In this document: piece by piece, positions 16,315-26,219 of the stretch | Layout: every line of letters begins with the position of its first letter | Position numbering within the stretch: the stretch's first letter is position 1 | Source: Acidimicrobiales bacterium | GTDB lineage: Bacteria; Actinomycetota; Acidimicrobiia; Acidimicrobiales; Aldehydirespiratoraceae | Length of the DNA: 64,000 nucleotides | Assembly (NCBI GenBank): GCA_033344915.1 | Contig: JAWPML010000001.1 | Span: 310,001 to 374,000 of the forward strand | Reading direction: 5' to 3' | Notes under the pieces: model-generated | Told to the model about the DNA's origin: nothing | Database searches by the model: none | What the model saw: only the letters and a program-made list of their open reading frames with translations | Made by a program: the position numbers and the translations under genes

Positions 16315-17381
16315 GTGGTGCCGGGGCCGGCGTAGGACAAGCCGTAGCCGGGCATCGTCTCCCAGTCGAGGTCCGGCGGCGCCGCCGTGGCCTGCTTCCA
16401 CCAGGCGATCAGTCGGTCCTCGTTCGCATAGTCGAACGGATCCTCCATGATCCGCTCCACGATGTCGCCGGGCGGATGCGGGTTCTCGGCCAGCCACCGC
16501 GCCGTGCGGGCGACGGCCTCGCGGGCGGGCACGACGTCGCGATACCCGAGTGTGTGGCGCAGGGCGCTGACGTCGAAGGCTCGATGGTGAGTGGAAGGCT
16601 GCATCATCAACGGCCGCGCCGGCACCGCGAGCTCGGGTGGCATCGAGATGATCTCCCACTCGTGGCCGAGCTCGGCGGCACAGATCTCGACGACCTGGCG
16701 GACGGTGAGCAACTCCTCGTCGGCCGCGTGGAAGATCCGACCGGCGGCGGCTTCGGGTTGATCGACGGCGAGGTGGATCGCGTGGGCGAGGTTCTCGGTG
16801 TAGCCGAAGCTGTGGGCGGACTGCCCGCCGTCGGCCAGGACGATGTGGGGGCGTTCGTCGAGGATGCGCTTGACGACACACCATTCGCGCGGCGCCAGCT
16901 GGCGGGGCCCGTAGACGTACGGGTAGCGGAAGTGCGTCGCCGTCGGATGGTGTTCGAACACGTACGCCTCGGTGCGGGCGATGCGATACGACTTCCCGTC
17001 GTCCTCCTCGGTCGAGGTCGGTGCGGTCTCCGGGGTGGGCAGCGGCATGCCGGGCGGGGAGTGGGCCCACGGGTCGAAGTAGCCCCGCAGGGCCGGCCCG
17101 CCGCCGATCGAGACGAAGTGGCCGACCCGGCCGACGAGTACCTCGGCGATCGTGCGGAGCCGGCCGTAGGTCACGACCGCGACGTCCCACTCCTCGGCGC
17201 CGATCGTCGACCGGAGCTCGTCCTCGTCACGCACGTCGCAGTGGATGTGGCGCAGGTGCATGACCTCGTCCACCTCGTGACTGCCCGTGTGGCAGATCGT
17301 CACCTCGTGGCCCCGCGCCTCCAGGCCCGCCACGATCGGCGGCCCCGTCGGCCCCGTTCCCCCGACCACCAGCGTCTTCAT
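16287..17381 (-). CDS. NAD-dependent epimerase/dehydratase-like protein
   Basis: A 364-residue extended-SDR protein. MKTLVVGGTGPTGPPIV is a GGTGxxG nucleotide-binding motif, and FRYPYVYGPRQLAPREW is the typical mid-domain strand after the active site. The usual YxxxK is not obvious; SYRIARTEAYVF occupies that place, so catalysis may differ. Similar proteins include atypical SDRs and RNA-binding-like CSP41 relatives. ATG 17381 was chosen because the Rossmann motif starts at residue 3. A long palindrome lies just upstream. Confidence 0.75.
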   Translation of the reverse strand: MKTLVVGGTGPTGPPIVAGLEARGHEVTICHTGSHEVDEVMHLRHIHCDVRDEDELRSTIGAEEWDVAVVTYGRLRTIAEVLVGRVGHFVSIGGGPALRGYFDPWAHSPPGMPLPTPETAPTSTEEDDGKSYRIARTEAYVFEHHPTATHFRYPYVYGPRQLAPREWCVVKRILDERPHIVLADGGQSAHSFGYTENLAHAIHLAVDQPEAAAGRIFHAADEELLTVRQVVEICAAELGHEWEIISMPPELAVPARPLMMQPSTHHRAFDVSALRHTLGYRDVVPAREAVARTARWLAENPHPPGDIVERIMEDPFDYANEDRLIAWWKQATAAPPDLDWETMPGYGLSYAGPGTTYERPDTRI

Positions 17382-17448
17382 CGCACCATCTCCATCCCCA
17401 CACCCATCCCCGAACTCCGCCCCCCACCCCGGAAACTACGCCCCACAC

Positions 17449-17476
17449 CCCGGAATCTCTGCACCCGGAATCTCTG
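17449..17476. repeat. 13-bp tandem repeat next to the palindrome
   Basis: CCCGGAATCTCTG occurs at 17449-17461 and again at 17464-17476, a 15-bp period. The second copy runs into the left arm of the adjacent palindrome, so the repeat looks like a partial duplication of its outer end. Confidence 0.7.
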
Positions 17477-17543
17477 GTCACCAAAGGGTCGTTCGAACCG
17501 CCAGATACGCCCGGATTTCGACCCTTTGGTGACCAGAGATTCC
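17467..17543. repeat. Perfect 25-bp inverted repeat with 27-bp loop
   Basis: The left arm 17467-17491 and the right arm 17519-17543 are exact reverse complements over 25 bases; the core is TCTCTGGTCACCAAAGGGTC. It lies between the 3' end of an SDR gene and the 5' end of the epimerase, both on the minus strand. It lacks a T-run, so it is a poor intrinsic terminator. It may be a mobile palindromic repeat, a transcript-stabilising hairpin or a protein site. Confidence 0.8.
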
Positions 17544-17563
17544 ATGGGGGTGGGCGGATTTCG

Positions 17564-18345
17564 CTAGGTGGGCATCACGTTGCCGCCGTCGACGCAGAGC
17601 ACTTGGCCGTTGACCATGGCGCTCTCGTCGCTGGCCAGGAACACGGCAGGGCCGCACATGTCGTCGGCCTGGCTGTTGCGCTTCGCCGCGGACATGTCGG
17701 CGAAGACCTGGTCGAACCCACCGGGGACCTGCTTGTCCGTGGCAGGTGTCATGACGAGACCGGGGGCGAGCGTGTTGGCGGTGACCCCGTACTTGCCGAG
17801 CTCGCCGGCGAGCTGTCGAGTGAGGCCGAGCACGGCGAACTTGGTCTGCTGGTACGAGTAGTTGCCGAGCGACCATGTGTCGGGATCGCCGGGTCCGGCG
17901 AGGGCACCGAGCGGGAGATAGCCGGCGATCGAGCCGATGTTGATGATCCGGCCCCGACCCTTCCGCACCATGGTGGGCGCGAACGCGCGGCACATCAGCC
18001 ACTGCCCGATGACGTTGACGTCGAACACCTTCCGCAGATAGTCGACGGATTGGTCGCCGAGGTCGAGCTCGCCGTAGATCGCGGCGTTGTTCACGAGGCA
18101 GTCGACGGTGCCGAAGGTGTCGAGCACCGCATCGCGGCAGGCGTCCACCGACGCCTCGTCGCTGATGTCGCAGTGCACGAACGCGGCGTCGTCACCGAGC
18201 GCATCGGCGACGGCGTTGCCCTGCTCGCGGCCGATGTCGACCACCGCGACCCGCGCGCCCTCGGCGACGAAGCGCCGGCAGTAGGCCTCGCCGATGCCGC
18301 CACCACCGCCGGTGATCACGGCGACCTGGCCGTCCAGGCGACCGC

Positions 18346-18349
<4 letters not shown>
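17564..18349 (-). CDS. Short-chain dehydrogenase/reductase
   Basis: A 261-residue classical SDR with the cofactor motif VITGGGGGIGEAYCRRF, acidic VVDIGREQG after strand two (NAD preference), LVNNAAIYGELDLG, and catalytic YSYQQTK. PGLVMTPATDKQVPGGF and the C-terminal VNGQVLCVDGGNVMPT complete the fold. Its ATG lies in the stop of the upstream acyl-CoA ligase gene (ATGA), indicating a two-gene operon for an acyl or hydroxyacyl substrate. Confidence 0.88.
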
Positions 18350-19892
<1,543 letters not shown>

Positions 19893-19947
19893 GGTCGCTC
19901 CTGTTGGGATCGGTGGATCGCGTGGCGAGTTCGGTGATCGTACGCCC

Positions 19948-19953
19948 TAGGGT
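19948..19953 (+). promoter_or_regulatory. -10 box, leaderless start of the HAD gene
   Basis: TAGGGT predicts +1 at 19960, one base before GTG 19961. This decides against the longer in-frame start at 19904. Confidence 0.55.
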
Positions 19954-19960
19954 GCCCTTC

Positions 19961-20584
19961 GTGCCGATCGAGGTTGTCGTCTTCGACCTGGGGAACGTTC
20001 TGGTTGAGTGGGACCGGCGCTTCCTCTTCGAGCAGCTCATCGACGACCCGGATGAACTCGATCGCTTTCTCGACGAGGTGCTGACGTTGGAGGTGAACGC
20101 CGACCTCGATCGGGGTGCGCCGCTGGCGGAGGTCACTGGGGCACTCGCGGCGCGGTTTCCCGAACACGCGGAGCTGATCGATGCGTTCCGGGCCCGCTGG
20201 GTCGAGACGCTCGGGGAGATCCTGGCGGGCTCGGTCCGGATCGTCGAGGAGCTCGCGGCGACGGACGTGCGCCTGCTGGCGCTGAGCAACTGGGGCCGTG
20301 ACACCTTCGCGGCGGCCGAGCCGCTGCTGCCATTCCTGCGGCACTTCGACGGTCTCGTGATCAGTGGGCGCGAGGGCATGGTGAAGCCCGACCCGGCGAT
20401 CTTCGAGCTGCTGTGTGCTCGCCACCGAGTCGACCCGTCATCAGCGGTGTTCGTCGACGACAGTGCAGCCAACGTCGCGACCGCGGACGCGCTGGGCTTC
20501 CGGACGGTCCACTTCTCGGATCCCCAGCAGTGTCGGCGGGAGTTGGTGGCGCTCGGTCTCGACCTCGCGCCGGTCGCCTCGTAG
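19961..20584 (+). CDS. HAD-superfamily phosphatase (YihX-like)
   Basis: A 207-residue haloacid-dehalogenase-like hydrolase. Motif I is VVFDLGNVLVEWD, with an N after DLG as in the YihX group. Motif II is ALSNWG, motif III is the Lys in GMVKPDPAIF, and motif IV is FVDDSAANV. YihX removes phosphate from alpha-glucose-1-phosphate, but this group is promiscuous. The start at GTG 19961 rests on the promoter position and on motif I beginning at residue 5. Confidence 0.85.
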   Translation: MPIEVVVFDLGNVLVEWDRRFLFEQLIDDPDELDRFLDEVLTLEVNADLDRGAPLAEVTGALAARFPEHAELIDAFRARWVETLGEILAGSVRIVEELAATDVRLLALSNWGRDTFAAAEPLLPFLRHFDGLVISGREGMVKPDPAIFELLCARHRVDPSSAVFVDDSAANVATADALGFRTVHFSDPQQCRRELVALGLDLAPVAS

Positions 20585-20587
20585 ATT
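20582..20587 (+). promoter_or_regulatory. -10 box overlapping a stop codon
   Basis: TAGATT includes the TAG stop of the HAD gene and predicts +1 at 20594, two bases before ATG 20596. Confidence 0.5.
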
Positions 20588-20595
20588 CGGCGGAC

Positions 20596-21369
20596 ATGGA
20601 CGACGTGCTGCACTCCGAGGTTGCTGACGAGGTCGCGCTGGTGGTGATGAACCGACCCGAGAGTCGCAACGCGCTCAACTCCCTGTTGCTGGGCGGCCTG
20701 CGGGCGACCCTCTCGTCGCTCGACGCCCGTGCGGACGTGCGCGCCATCGTTCTCACCGGCGCCGACCCGGCGTTCTGCGCCGGCCTGGACCTCAAGCAAC
20801 TCGAGGCGGGCGGCTCGATCAGCGCCGGCGTCGACGACGGTCAGCCGTTCCCGCCCGACATGTCGACGCCCGTGATCGGCGCCATCAACGGGCCGGCGGT
20901 GACCGGCGGCCTCGAGATCGCGCTCGCGTGCGACCTGCTCATCGCGTCGGAGCGGGCGTCGTTCGCCGACACCCACGCCCGGGTCGGGATCCTTCCCGGC
21001 TGGGGACTGTCGGTCGAGCTGCCGCGCGCCGTCGGCGTCCGGCGGGCCCGGCAGATGAGCTTCACGGGCAACTACGTCCACGCAGAGCAGGCGCTTCAGT
21101 GGGGGCTGGTGAACGAGGTGGTGCCGCACGAGCAGCTCCTCGAACGGGCGATGGAGCTCGGGCGCGACATGGCGACGGTCCCGGCCAAGGCGGCAGCGGC
21201 CATGAAGCGCCTGTACTGGGCGACCCACGCCGTCACCGCCGGCGACGCGCTGATCGTCGAGAAGGAGGTCAACCGGAGTTGGGCAGCGTCGGGCGGCTTC
21301 GACCCGGACGCGCTGGCGGCGAGTCGCGCGGCGATCCAGGCCCGGGGATCGGCCCAGCAGGGCGACTGA
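20596..21369 (+). CDS. Enoyl-CoA hydratase/isomerase
   Basis: A 257-residue crotonase-fold protein. LVVMNRPESRNALNSLL starts the domain, DPAFCAGLDLKQLEAGG is the first oxyanion-hole loop, and PVIGAINGPAVTGGLEIALACDLLIA holds the second. ADTHARVGILPGWGLSVELPRAVG is the usual substrate region; the catalytic glutamates of mitochondrial ECH are not clearly conserved there, so it could be an isomerase or other crotonase. It is leaderless and precedes the selenoprotein-like operon by 85 bases. Confidence 0.85.
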   Translation: MDDVLHSEVADEVALVVMNRPESRNALNSLLLGGLRATLSSLDARADVRAIVLTGADPAFCAGLDLKQLEAGGSISAGVDDGQPFPPDMSTPVIGAINGPAVTGGLEIALACDLLIASERASFADTHARVGILPGWGLSVELPRAVGVRRARQMSFTGNYVHAEQALQWGLVNEVVPHEQLLERAMELGRDMATVPAKAAAAMKRLYWATHAVTAGDALIVEKEVNRSWAASGGFDPDALAASRAAIQARGSAQQGD

Positions 21370-21394
21370 GAGGGGGCGACGAGCCCACCTCAAC

Positions 21395-21450
21395 TTGTGG
21401 CAGTCCTTATGACAGATGTATGGTCGGGGGACGTCAACCGTCCCAGGAGG
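21395..21450 (+). promoter_or_regulatory. Promoter and strong ribosome-binding site of the selenoprotein operon
   Basis: TTGTGG at 21395-21400 and TATGGT at 21419-21424 are 18 bases apart. AGGAGG at 21445-21450 lies four bases before ATG 21455, one of the strongest Shine-Dalgarno sequences in the window. The TetR protein encoded two genes later may bind here, but no clear operator palindrome was identified. Confidence 0.5.
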
Positions 21451-21454
21451 ATCC

Positions 21455-22609
21455 ATGTCCGGCGACGCCCCGATGCGGAACTATGCCGCCACGCTTCCCG
21501 CTCCGGAGTTCTCCGAGCCCGCCTTCACGACGCCCGTGGCGCTGCAGGACGCGACGGTCGCGATCGTCACCTCGGCTGCGCTGCACCGTCCGGACGACGA
21601 GTCCTTCCACCAGACGGAGACCGACTATCGGGTCCTGCCCCGCGAGGAGCGCGGCTATGTGCTCGGTCACTGGAGTCCGAACTTCGACCGGGCCGGCTTC
21701 ACGGCCGACCTGAATGTGGTGTTCCCGATCGACCGGCTCGAAGAGCTCGCGGCGGACGGCACGATCGGCGCCGTGAGCGACATCCATCTGTCGTTCGCGG
21801 GGAATCAGGAGGAGGACGGGCTCGCGACGATCATCCACGACTCCGGGCCCCGGGCCGCCGCGGAACTCAAGGCGGCCGGCGTCGATGTCGTGCTGCTCAC
21901 CCCCGTTTGACCGCTCTGCACGCGCACCGTGTGTGTGCTCGCCCATGTCCTCGAAGCCGGCGGTCTCGCCACGGTCGCGCTCGCGTCGATGCGCCCGGTC
22001 GCCGAGAAGGTCGCCCCACCACGCGTCCTGCACGGCGAGTTCCCGCTCGGTCGTCCGCTCGGCAAGCCGGGTGACGCCGAGTTCCAACACGACGTGATCG
22101 CCCGCGCGTTCGCGCTCCTCGACGCCCCTGAGCCGGTGATCGAGAGCCACCCCGTCACCATCGAGGACACCACCGAGGCGGTTGCGTGCGCGTTGCCCCC
22201 GGCGTTCGACGGTGATGCCTCGCCCGCGGTGCTGGAAGCCAAGGGGATCCGCAAGGCCTACGACCGGATCGTGGAGCGGCGCGGTGTCACGAGTGTCGGA
22301 CGGGTCATGACCGCCGACGAGGTTCCCGCCGCGCTCGAGGTCCTCGAGGCGATCGCGGCCGGCACGAGCTTCAAGGAGGCCGGCCTGCCGGGCAAGAACT
22401 CCATCGCGACGTGTCATGACATCCGCACGTACTACGAGGAGGCGGCCGTCGAGCTGGTGGACGGACCCGTGGCCGACGGACGGGCGATCGAGTCGTGGTT
22501 CTTCGACCAGACCGAAGCCGGCAAGGTCGTGCTCGCCGCTCGCCAGGCGATGTCCGACCAGGGGGCACCGATGCCGTTCTGGTTCTACATGGCGCCGGGA
22601 CACCGGTGA
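21455..22609 (+). CDS. GrdB/PrdB-like reductase family protein with in-frame UGA, probable selenoprotein
   Basis: From ATG 21455 the frame is open for 151 codons (MSGDAPMRNYAATLPAPEFS to DVVLLTPV). It meets TGA at 21908-21910 and continues in the same frame (PLCTRTVCVLAHVLEAGG) to 22609. Read through, it is 384 residues with Sec152 in a U-x-x-C motif. The family is glycine/betaine/sarcosine/D-proline reductase selenoprotein B, whose members carry Sec or Cys at this place after a LLT/ILT strand. A hairpin directly follows the TGA. Coding quality and homology are equal on both sides. The protein may be a thiol-redox enzyme rather than an amino-acid reductase. No Sec machinery lies in the window. 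The alternative is a nonsense mutation. Confidence 0.75.
21908..21938 (+). promoter_or_regulatory. In-frame UGA and SECIS-like hairpin
   Basis: After TGA 21908-21910, bases 21918-21926 (GCACGCGCA) pair with 21930-21938 (TGTGTGTGC). The 9-bp stem includes two G-U pairs and is closed by CCG. The apical loop begins 17 bases after the UGA, within the distance range of bacterial SECIS elements. The loop has only one G and it is not in the first two positions; a shifted register (loop GCACCGTGT) would start with G. A match to the strict bacterial consensus therefore remains open. Confidence 0.5.
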
Positions 22610-23217
22610 CCGCCGACTCCCTCCCGACCGTCGACGGTCGTCGCGCTCGCCGCGACCAGAACCGCGACCGCGTCGTCGATGCGCTTCTGGATCTCTACCG
22701 CGAGGGCGACCTCGAACCGTCGGTGAACGCCGTCGCCGAGCGCTCCGGCGTCAGCCATCGTTCCGTGTTCCGCTACTTCGACGACCTCGACGAGCTGTAC
22801 CGGGTGGCCATCGAACGTCAGTACCAGACGCTGCGCGTTCACCTCCTCATCAGCGAGATCGGTCGGGGCACCCTGCTGGAGCGAATCGACCGGATCGTCG
22901 CCAATCGGCTCGACCTGTACGAGGTCGCCGCACCGGTCGCCCGCGTCGGACACATGAAGGCACCGCTCGAGCCGATCCTCCTCGACCATCTCCGCGACAA
23001 CGCCCAGGAATCGATCATTCAGGTCCGGCGACACTTCGCGGACGAGCTCGCGGCGATGACCGCCGAGCGGTCGGCGGTTGCAGCCGAGGCGATCACCCTC
23101 GTCCTGTCGATGGAGTCGATGGAGACCATGCTGTTCATCCGCGGGCTCTCCCGCGACCAGGCCGCGGCCTGCATGCGGATGACGCTGACCGGAATCCTGG
23201 GGGCGGCGGATGGCTGA
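22606..23217 (+). CDS. TetR-family transcriptional regulator
   Basis: A 203-residue regulator whose N-terminus contains RRARRDQNRDRVVDALLDLY and the helix-turn-helix AVAERSGVSHRSVFRYFDDLDELY (about residues 38-62). The C-terminal ligand domain is typical in length. GTG 22606 overlaps the stop of the selenoprotein-like gene (GTGA), so it is expressed from the same operon and may autoregulate it. It ends eight bases inside the SRPBCC gene. Confidence 0.85.
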   Translation: MTADSLPTVDGRRARRDQNRDRVVDALLDLYREGDLEPSVNAVAERSGVSHRSVFRYFDDLDELYRVAIERQYQTLRVHLLISEIGRGTLLERIDRIVANRLDLYEVAAPVARVGHMKAPLEPILLDHLRDNAQESIIQVRRHFADELAAMTAERSAVAAEAITLVLSMESMETMLFIRGLSRDQAAACMRMTLTGILGAADG

Positions 23218-23662
23218 TCGGCGCGTCGAGCAGACGACGGTGGTGCCGCCGGCTGCGGTGTGGAAGAAGCTCGCGGCGTTCGACCGGATCGCGGAGTGGT
23301 CCGCGGAGGTCGACCATTCGTCGTTCATGACGAGCCGGGAGGAGGGCATCGGGGCCGTTCGGCGAGTACAGGTCGGGCCGCTGACCCTTCGCGAGGAGAT
23401 CATCGAATGGGAGCCCGAGCAGACGCTCGCCTACGAGCTCCAGGGTCTGCCCGCCATCGTGTCGCGGGTCGTGAACTCGTGGGAGATCGCCGCCGATGGC
23501 GCCGGGAGTCGGGTCAGCCTCACGCTCGACGTCACCCCCGGCCCCAAGCCACCCATGCGTCTCGCCGCGCGAGTGCTCGCCCGCCGGATCGGTTCGACGA
23601 ACGAGAAGCTCCTGGCCGGTCTCGTGGCCGCGGTCGAGCGGGACGAAAAGGGAGCGGGATGA
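23210..23662 (+). CDS. SRPBCC (polyketide cyclase/START-like) protein
   Basis: A 150-residue helix-grip protein: VEQTTVVPPAAVWKKLAAFD at the N-terminus, central strands with TLREEIIEWEPEQTLAYEL, and a C-terminal amphipathic helix (ARRIGSTNEKLLAGLVAAVE). These proteins bind hydrophobic small molecules in a central cavity. It overlaps the TetR gene and its stop overlaps the next ATG, so it is a core operon member. The ligand is unknown. Confidence 0.8.
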   Translation: MADRRVEQTTVVPPAAVWKKLAAFDRIAEWSAEVDHSSFMTSREEGIGAVRRVQVGPLTLREEIIEWEPEQTLAYELQGLPAIVSRVVNSWEIAADGAGSRVSLTLDVTPGPKPPMRLAARVLARRIGSTNEKLLAGLVAAVERDEKGAG

Positions 23663-26217
23663 CGTCGCCAGCCCAGCCGGACATCATCGTGATCCTCACC
23701 GACGAGGAACGAGCCGCGCCGTCCTACGAGACGGATGACGTCCGTCGTTGGCGCGCCGAGGCGCTACCGGCCCGCCGGTGGTTCGACGAGAACGCCGTGT
23801 CGTTCGACCGTCATTACGTGGCCTCGACGGCGTGTGTGCCGAGCCGGCCGTGTCTGCTCACCGGGCAGTATCCGGACGTCCACGGTGTCACCCAGACCAA
23901 CGGCCTCGCGAAGCGTGACGACGACAGCCGGATGCGCTGGCTCCGCCCGGACGAGGTGCCGACGCTCGGCGACTGGATGCGGGCGGCGGGCTACGACACG
24001 CACTATGTCGGGAAGTGGCACGTGAGCCACGCCGACCTGATGGTCGACGGCCGGCCGCTCGACACCAACACCGACGACGGCGACCTGATCTCCTCGGCCG
24101 TCGATGCCTATCTCGAGGCTGATCCACTGGACGAATTCGGTTTCAGCGGATGGGTCGGACCGGAGCCGCACAGCGGGCGGAAGTCCGACATGGGCATCGT
24201 CCGTGACCCGATCTACGCCGAGCGCGCCGTTGCGTTCCTGGAGGATCGCTACGCGCGGCGCGTCGCCGGCGATGCCGATGCTGCTCGGCCGTTCCTCCTG
24301 GTCTGCTCGTTCGTCAACCCCCACGACATCGTTCTCTGGCCGATCCTCGCCCGTCGTCCGCTGCCCGAGGCGGCTGTGGCGTTGCCCGAGGTGCCGCCGT
24401 CGCCGACCGACGACGAGGACCTGTCGACCAAGCCGGCGCTGCACAGTGCGTACCGCGACGCCTACTACTCCGGGTACGGGCCGGCGCCGCTGGTCCGTCG
24501 CGCCTATGAGGCGAACGCCGAGCGGTACCGCCGGACCTACTACCGGCTGCACCACGACGTGGACGGGCCGATCGACCGGGTGCGCCGCACCGTCACGGGG
24601 GCCGGCCACGAATCGGTCGTGGTGTTCTCCTCGGACCACGGCGACATGCTCGGCAGCCATGGTGGGCTCCACCAGAAGTGGTACCAGCTCTACGACGAGG
24701 CGACCCGGGTGCCGTTCCAGATGGCCCGCGTCGGCGCCGAGCCGTCCGCGCCCGGATCGGTACCGGTTCCCACGAGCCACATCGATCTGGTGCCCACATT
24801 GCTCGGCGTGGCCGGCGCGTCCGAGGCCGAGCTGGCATCGAAGCTCGCGGAGACCCACTCGGAGGTCCATCCGCTGCCCGGTCGTGACCTGAGCGGCGTC
24901 CTGGCCGGCGGATCCGTCGCGAACGCGCCGGTCTACATGATCACGCGGGACAATGTTCTCGAGGGCGACGGCAACGCCTCGGCGATCGCCCAGCAGCGGG
25001 GGCGCCGCGAGGCGCCGTACCCCTTGCAGATCAGGATCCCGGCCCACGCAGCAACCAATGTCGAAGCCGTCGTCGACCGCGTCGACGGTCGGATGTGGAA
25101 GCTCGTGCGTACCTTCGACGACCCCGCCGGCTGGACGGATCCCTTCGTGCGGAACCTCTCCGTCCGGGGGCCGAGCGGGCCGGCGTTCCGCACGGAGCCG
25201 ATTCCCGACCAGTGGGAGCTCTACGACCTCGATGCCGATCCGGCCGAGGCCGTCAATCGAGCCGACGATCCGGCCGCGGCCGATGCGCGACACCATCTGG
25301 AGACGACGATGACCAACGCCCGAGACGCTGTCCCCGAACGCAATCGCCCGTGGCCGACCGCGGTCCGCCCGGACGACGGACCCGTGGCGAAGACGCCGCC
25401 CAAGCCGGCCCTCGCCGCTCGTCGACTCCTCCAGCGGATCGGCATGCACCCGGACGACCCGGATGCCGTGCAGCTCGACCTCACCGGGCACCGGGCGCTC
25501 GTCGTGGCGACCAACCACGGCACGCTCGGAGTCAACAAGCCGACCGGCGTCTTCGGCTCCGAGCTGACGGTGCCGTACTACGAGTTCCTCGACGCCGGGA
25601 TGGAGGTCGATGTCGCGTCACCGCGGGGCGGCGACATCCCGTTCGATCCGGCGTCGTTCAAGCCGGCGGTGCGGTCCCATCACGACGACCGCTACATGGT
25701 CGACGACGAACTCCAGCAGAAGTGCATGGACTCGATCCCGATCGACGCCGTCGACATCGAGTCCTACGACATCGTGTTCTTCGCCGGCGGCTGGGGGGCC
25801 GCGTGGGATCTCGGCACCTCCGACGAGATCGGCGAGCAGGTGACGAAGGCGGCAGCCAACGGCGCTGTGCTCGGCGGGATCTGCCACGGGCCGCTCGGCC
25901 TCCTCAAGGCGAAGGGTCCCGGCGGGGAGCCGCTCGTCAAGGGCCGTCGGATCACGGCGGTGACCGACAAGCAGGTCACCGAGCTCGGGATCTCCCACAC
26001 GCCGCAGCATCCCGAGACCGAGCTGCGCAACGCCGGGGCGAACTTCGAGTCGTCCACCCACCGGCTTCGTGACATGTTCGCCAACCATGTCGTGGTCGAC
26101 GGTGACCTCATCACCGGTCAGAACCAGAACTCGGGCCTGATGGTGTCCCGCGAGATGATGCAGCGCGTGCTCGAGAAGGCCGCGGCGAGCGCCGCCGAAC
26201 AGCCCCAGGAGGCATAG
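23659..26217 (+). CDS. Fusion of a type I sulfatase with a DJ-1/PfpI domain
   Basis: The 852-residue protein starts at an ATGA overlap. Residues 1 to about 520 form a formylglycine sulfatase: DIIVILTDEER (metal Asp15), CVPSR with Cys59 as the formylglycine site, VGKWH, and VVFSSDHGDMLGSHGG. A linker of about 90 residues follows. Residues from about 615 form a DJ-1/PfpI domain: LVVATNHGTLG, GVFGSELTVPYYEFLDAG, FFAGGWGAAWDL, and the nucleophile elbow GGICHGPLGLL with Cys742. Each domain is near full length and the frame is unbroken. It is cytoplasmic by appearance (no signal peptide). The combination is unusual; the substrate may be an organic sulfate ester or a phosphonate/choline-sulfate-like compound. 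Confidence 0.85.
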   Translation: MTSPAQPDIIVILTDEERAAPSYETDDVRRWRAEALPARRWFDENAVSFDRHYVASTACVPSRPCLLTGQYPDVHGVTQTNGLAKRDDDSRMRWLRPDEVPTLGDWMRAAGYDTHYVGKWHVSHADLMVDGRPLDTNTDDGDLISSAVDAYLEADPLDEFGFSGWVGPEPHSGRKSDMGIVRDPIYAERAVAFLEDRYARRVAGDADAARPFLLVCSFVNPHDIVLWPILARRPLPEAAVALPEVPPSPTDDEDLSTKPALHSAYRDAYYSGYGPAPLVRRAYEANAERYRRTYYRLHHDVDGPIDRVRRTVTGAGHESVVVFSSDHGDMLGSHGGLHQKWYQLYDEATRVPFQMARVGAEPSAPGSVPVPTSHIDLVPTLLGVAGASEAELASKLAETHSEVHPLPGRDLSGVLAGGSVANAPVYMITRDNVLEGDGNASAIAQQRGRREAPYPLQIRIPAHAATNVEAVVDRVDGRMWKLVRTFDDPAGWTDPFVRNLSVRGPSGPAFRTEPIPDQWELYDLDADPAEAVNRADDPAAADARHHLETTMTNARDAVPERNRPWPTAVRPDDGPVAKTPPKPALAARRLLQRIGMHPDDPDAVQLDLTGHRALVVATNHGTLGVNKPTGVFGSELTVPYYEFLDAGMEVDVASPRGGDIPFDPASFKPAVRSHHDDRYMVDDELQQKCMDSIPIDAVDIESYDIVFFAGGWGAAWDLGTSDEIGEQVTKAAANGAVLGGICHGPLGLLKAKGPGGEPLVKGRRITAVTDKQVTELGISHTPQHPETELRNAGANFESSTHRLRDMFANHVVVDGDLITGQNQNSGLMVSREMMQRVLEKAAASAAEQPQEA

Positions 26218-26219
26218 CG

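Noticed and set aside
17489-17500. A tRNA T-loop-like GTTCGAACC
   Set aside because: It is at the junction of a palindrome arm and its loop; no acceptor or anticodon stem can be built around it.
15642-17567. A 641-codon plus-strand frame across the transporter and epimerase genes
   Set aside because: It crosses two convincing genes in wrong frames and also passes through the palindrome at 17467.
21908-21910. Simple nonsense mutation in the GrdB-like gene
   Set aside because: Not excluded, but less likely: the codon is exactly at the redox position, no other lesion is present, and the downstream genes remain tightly coupled.
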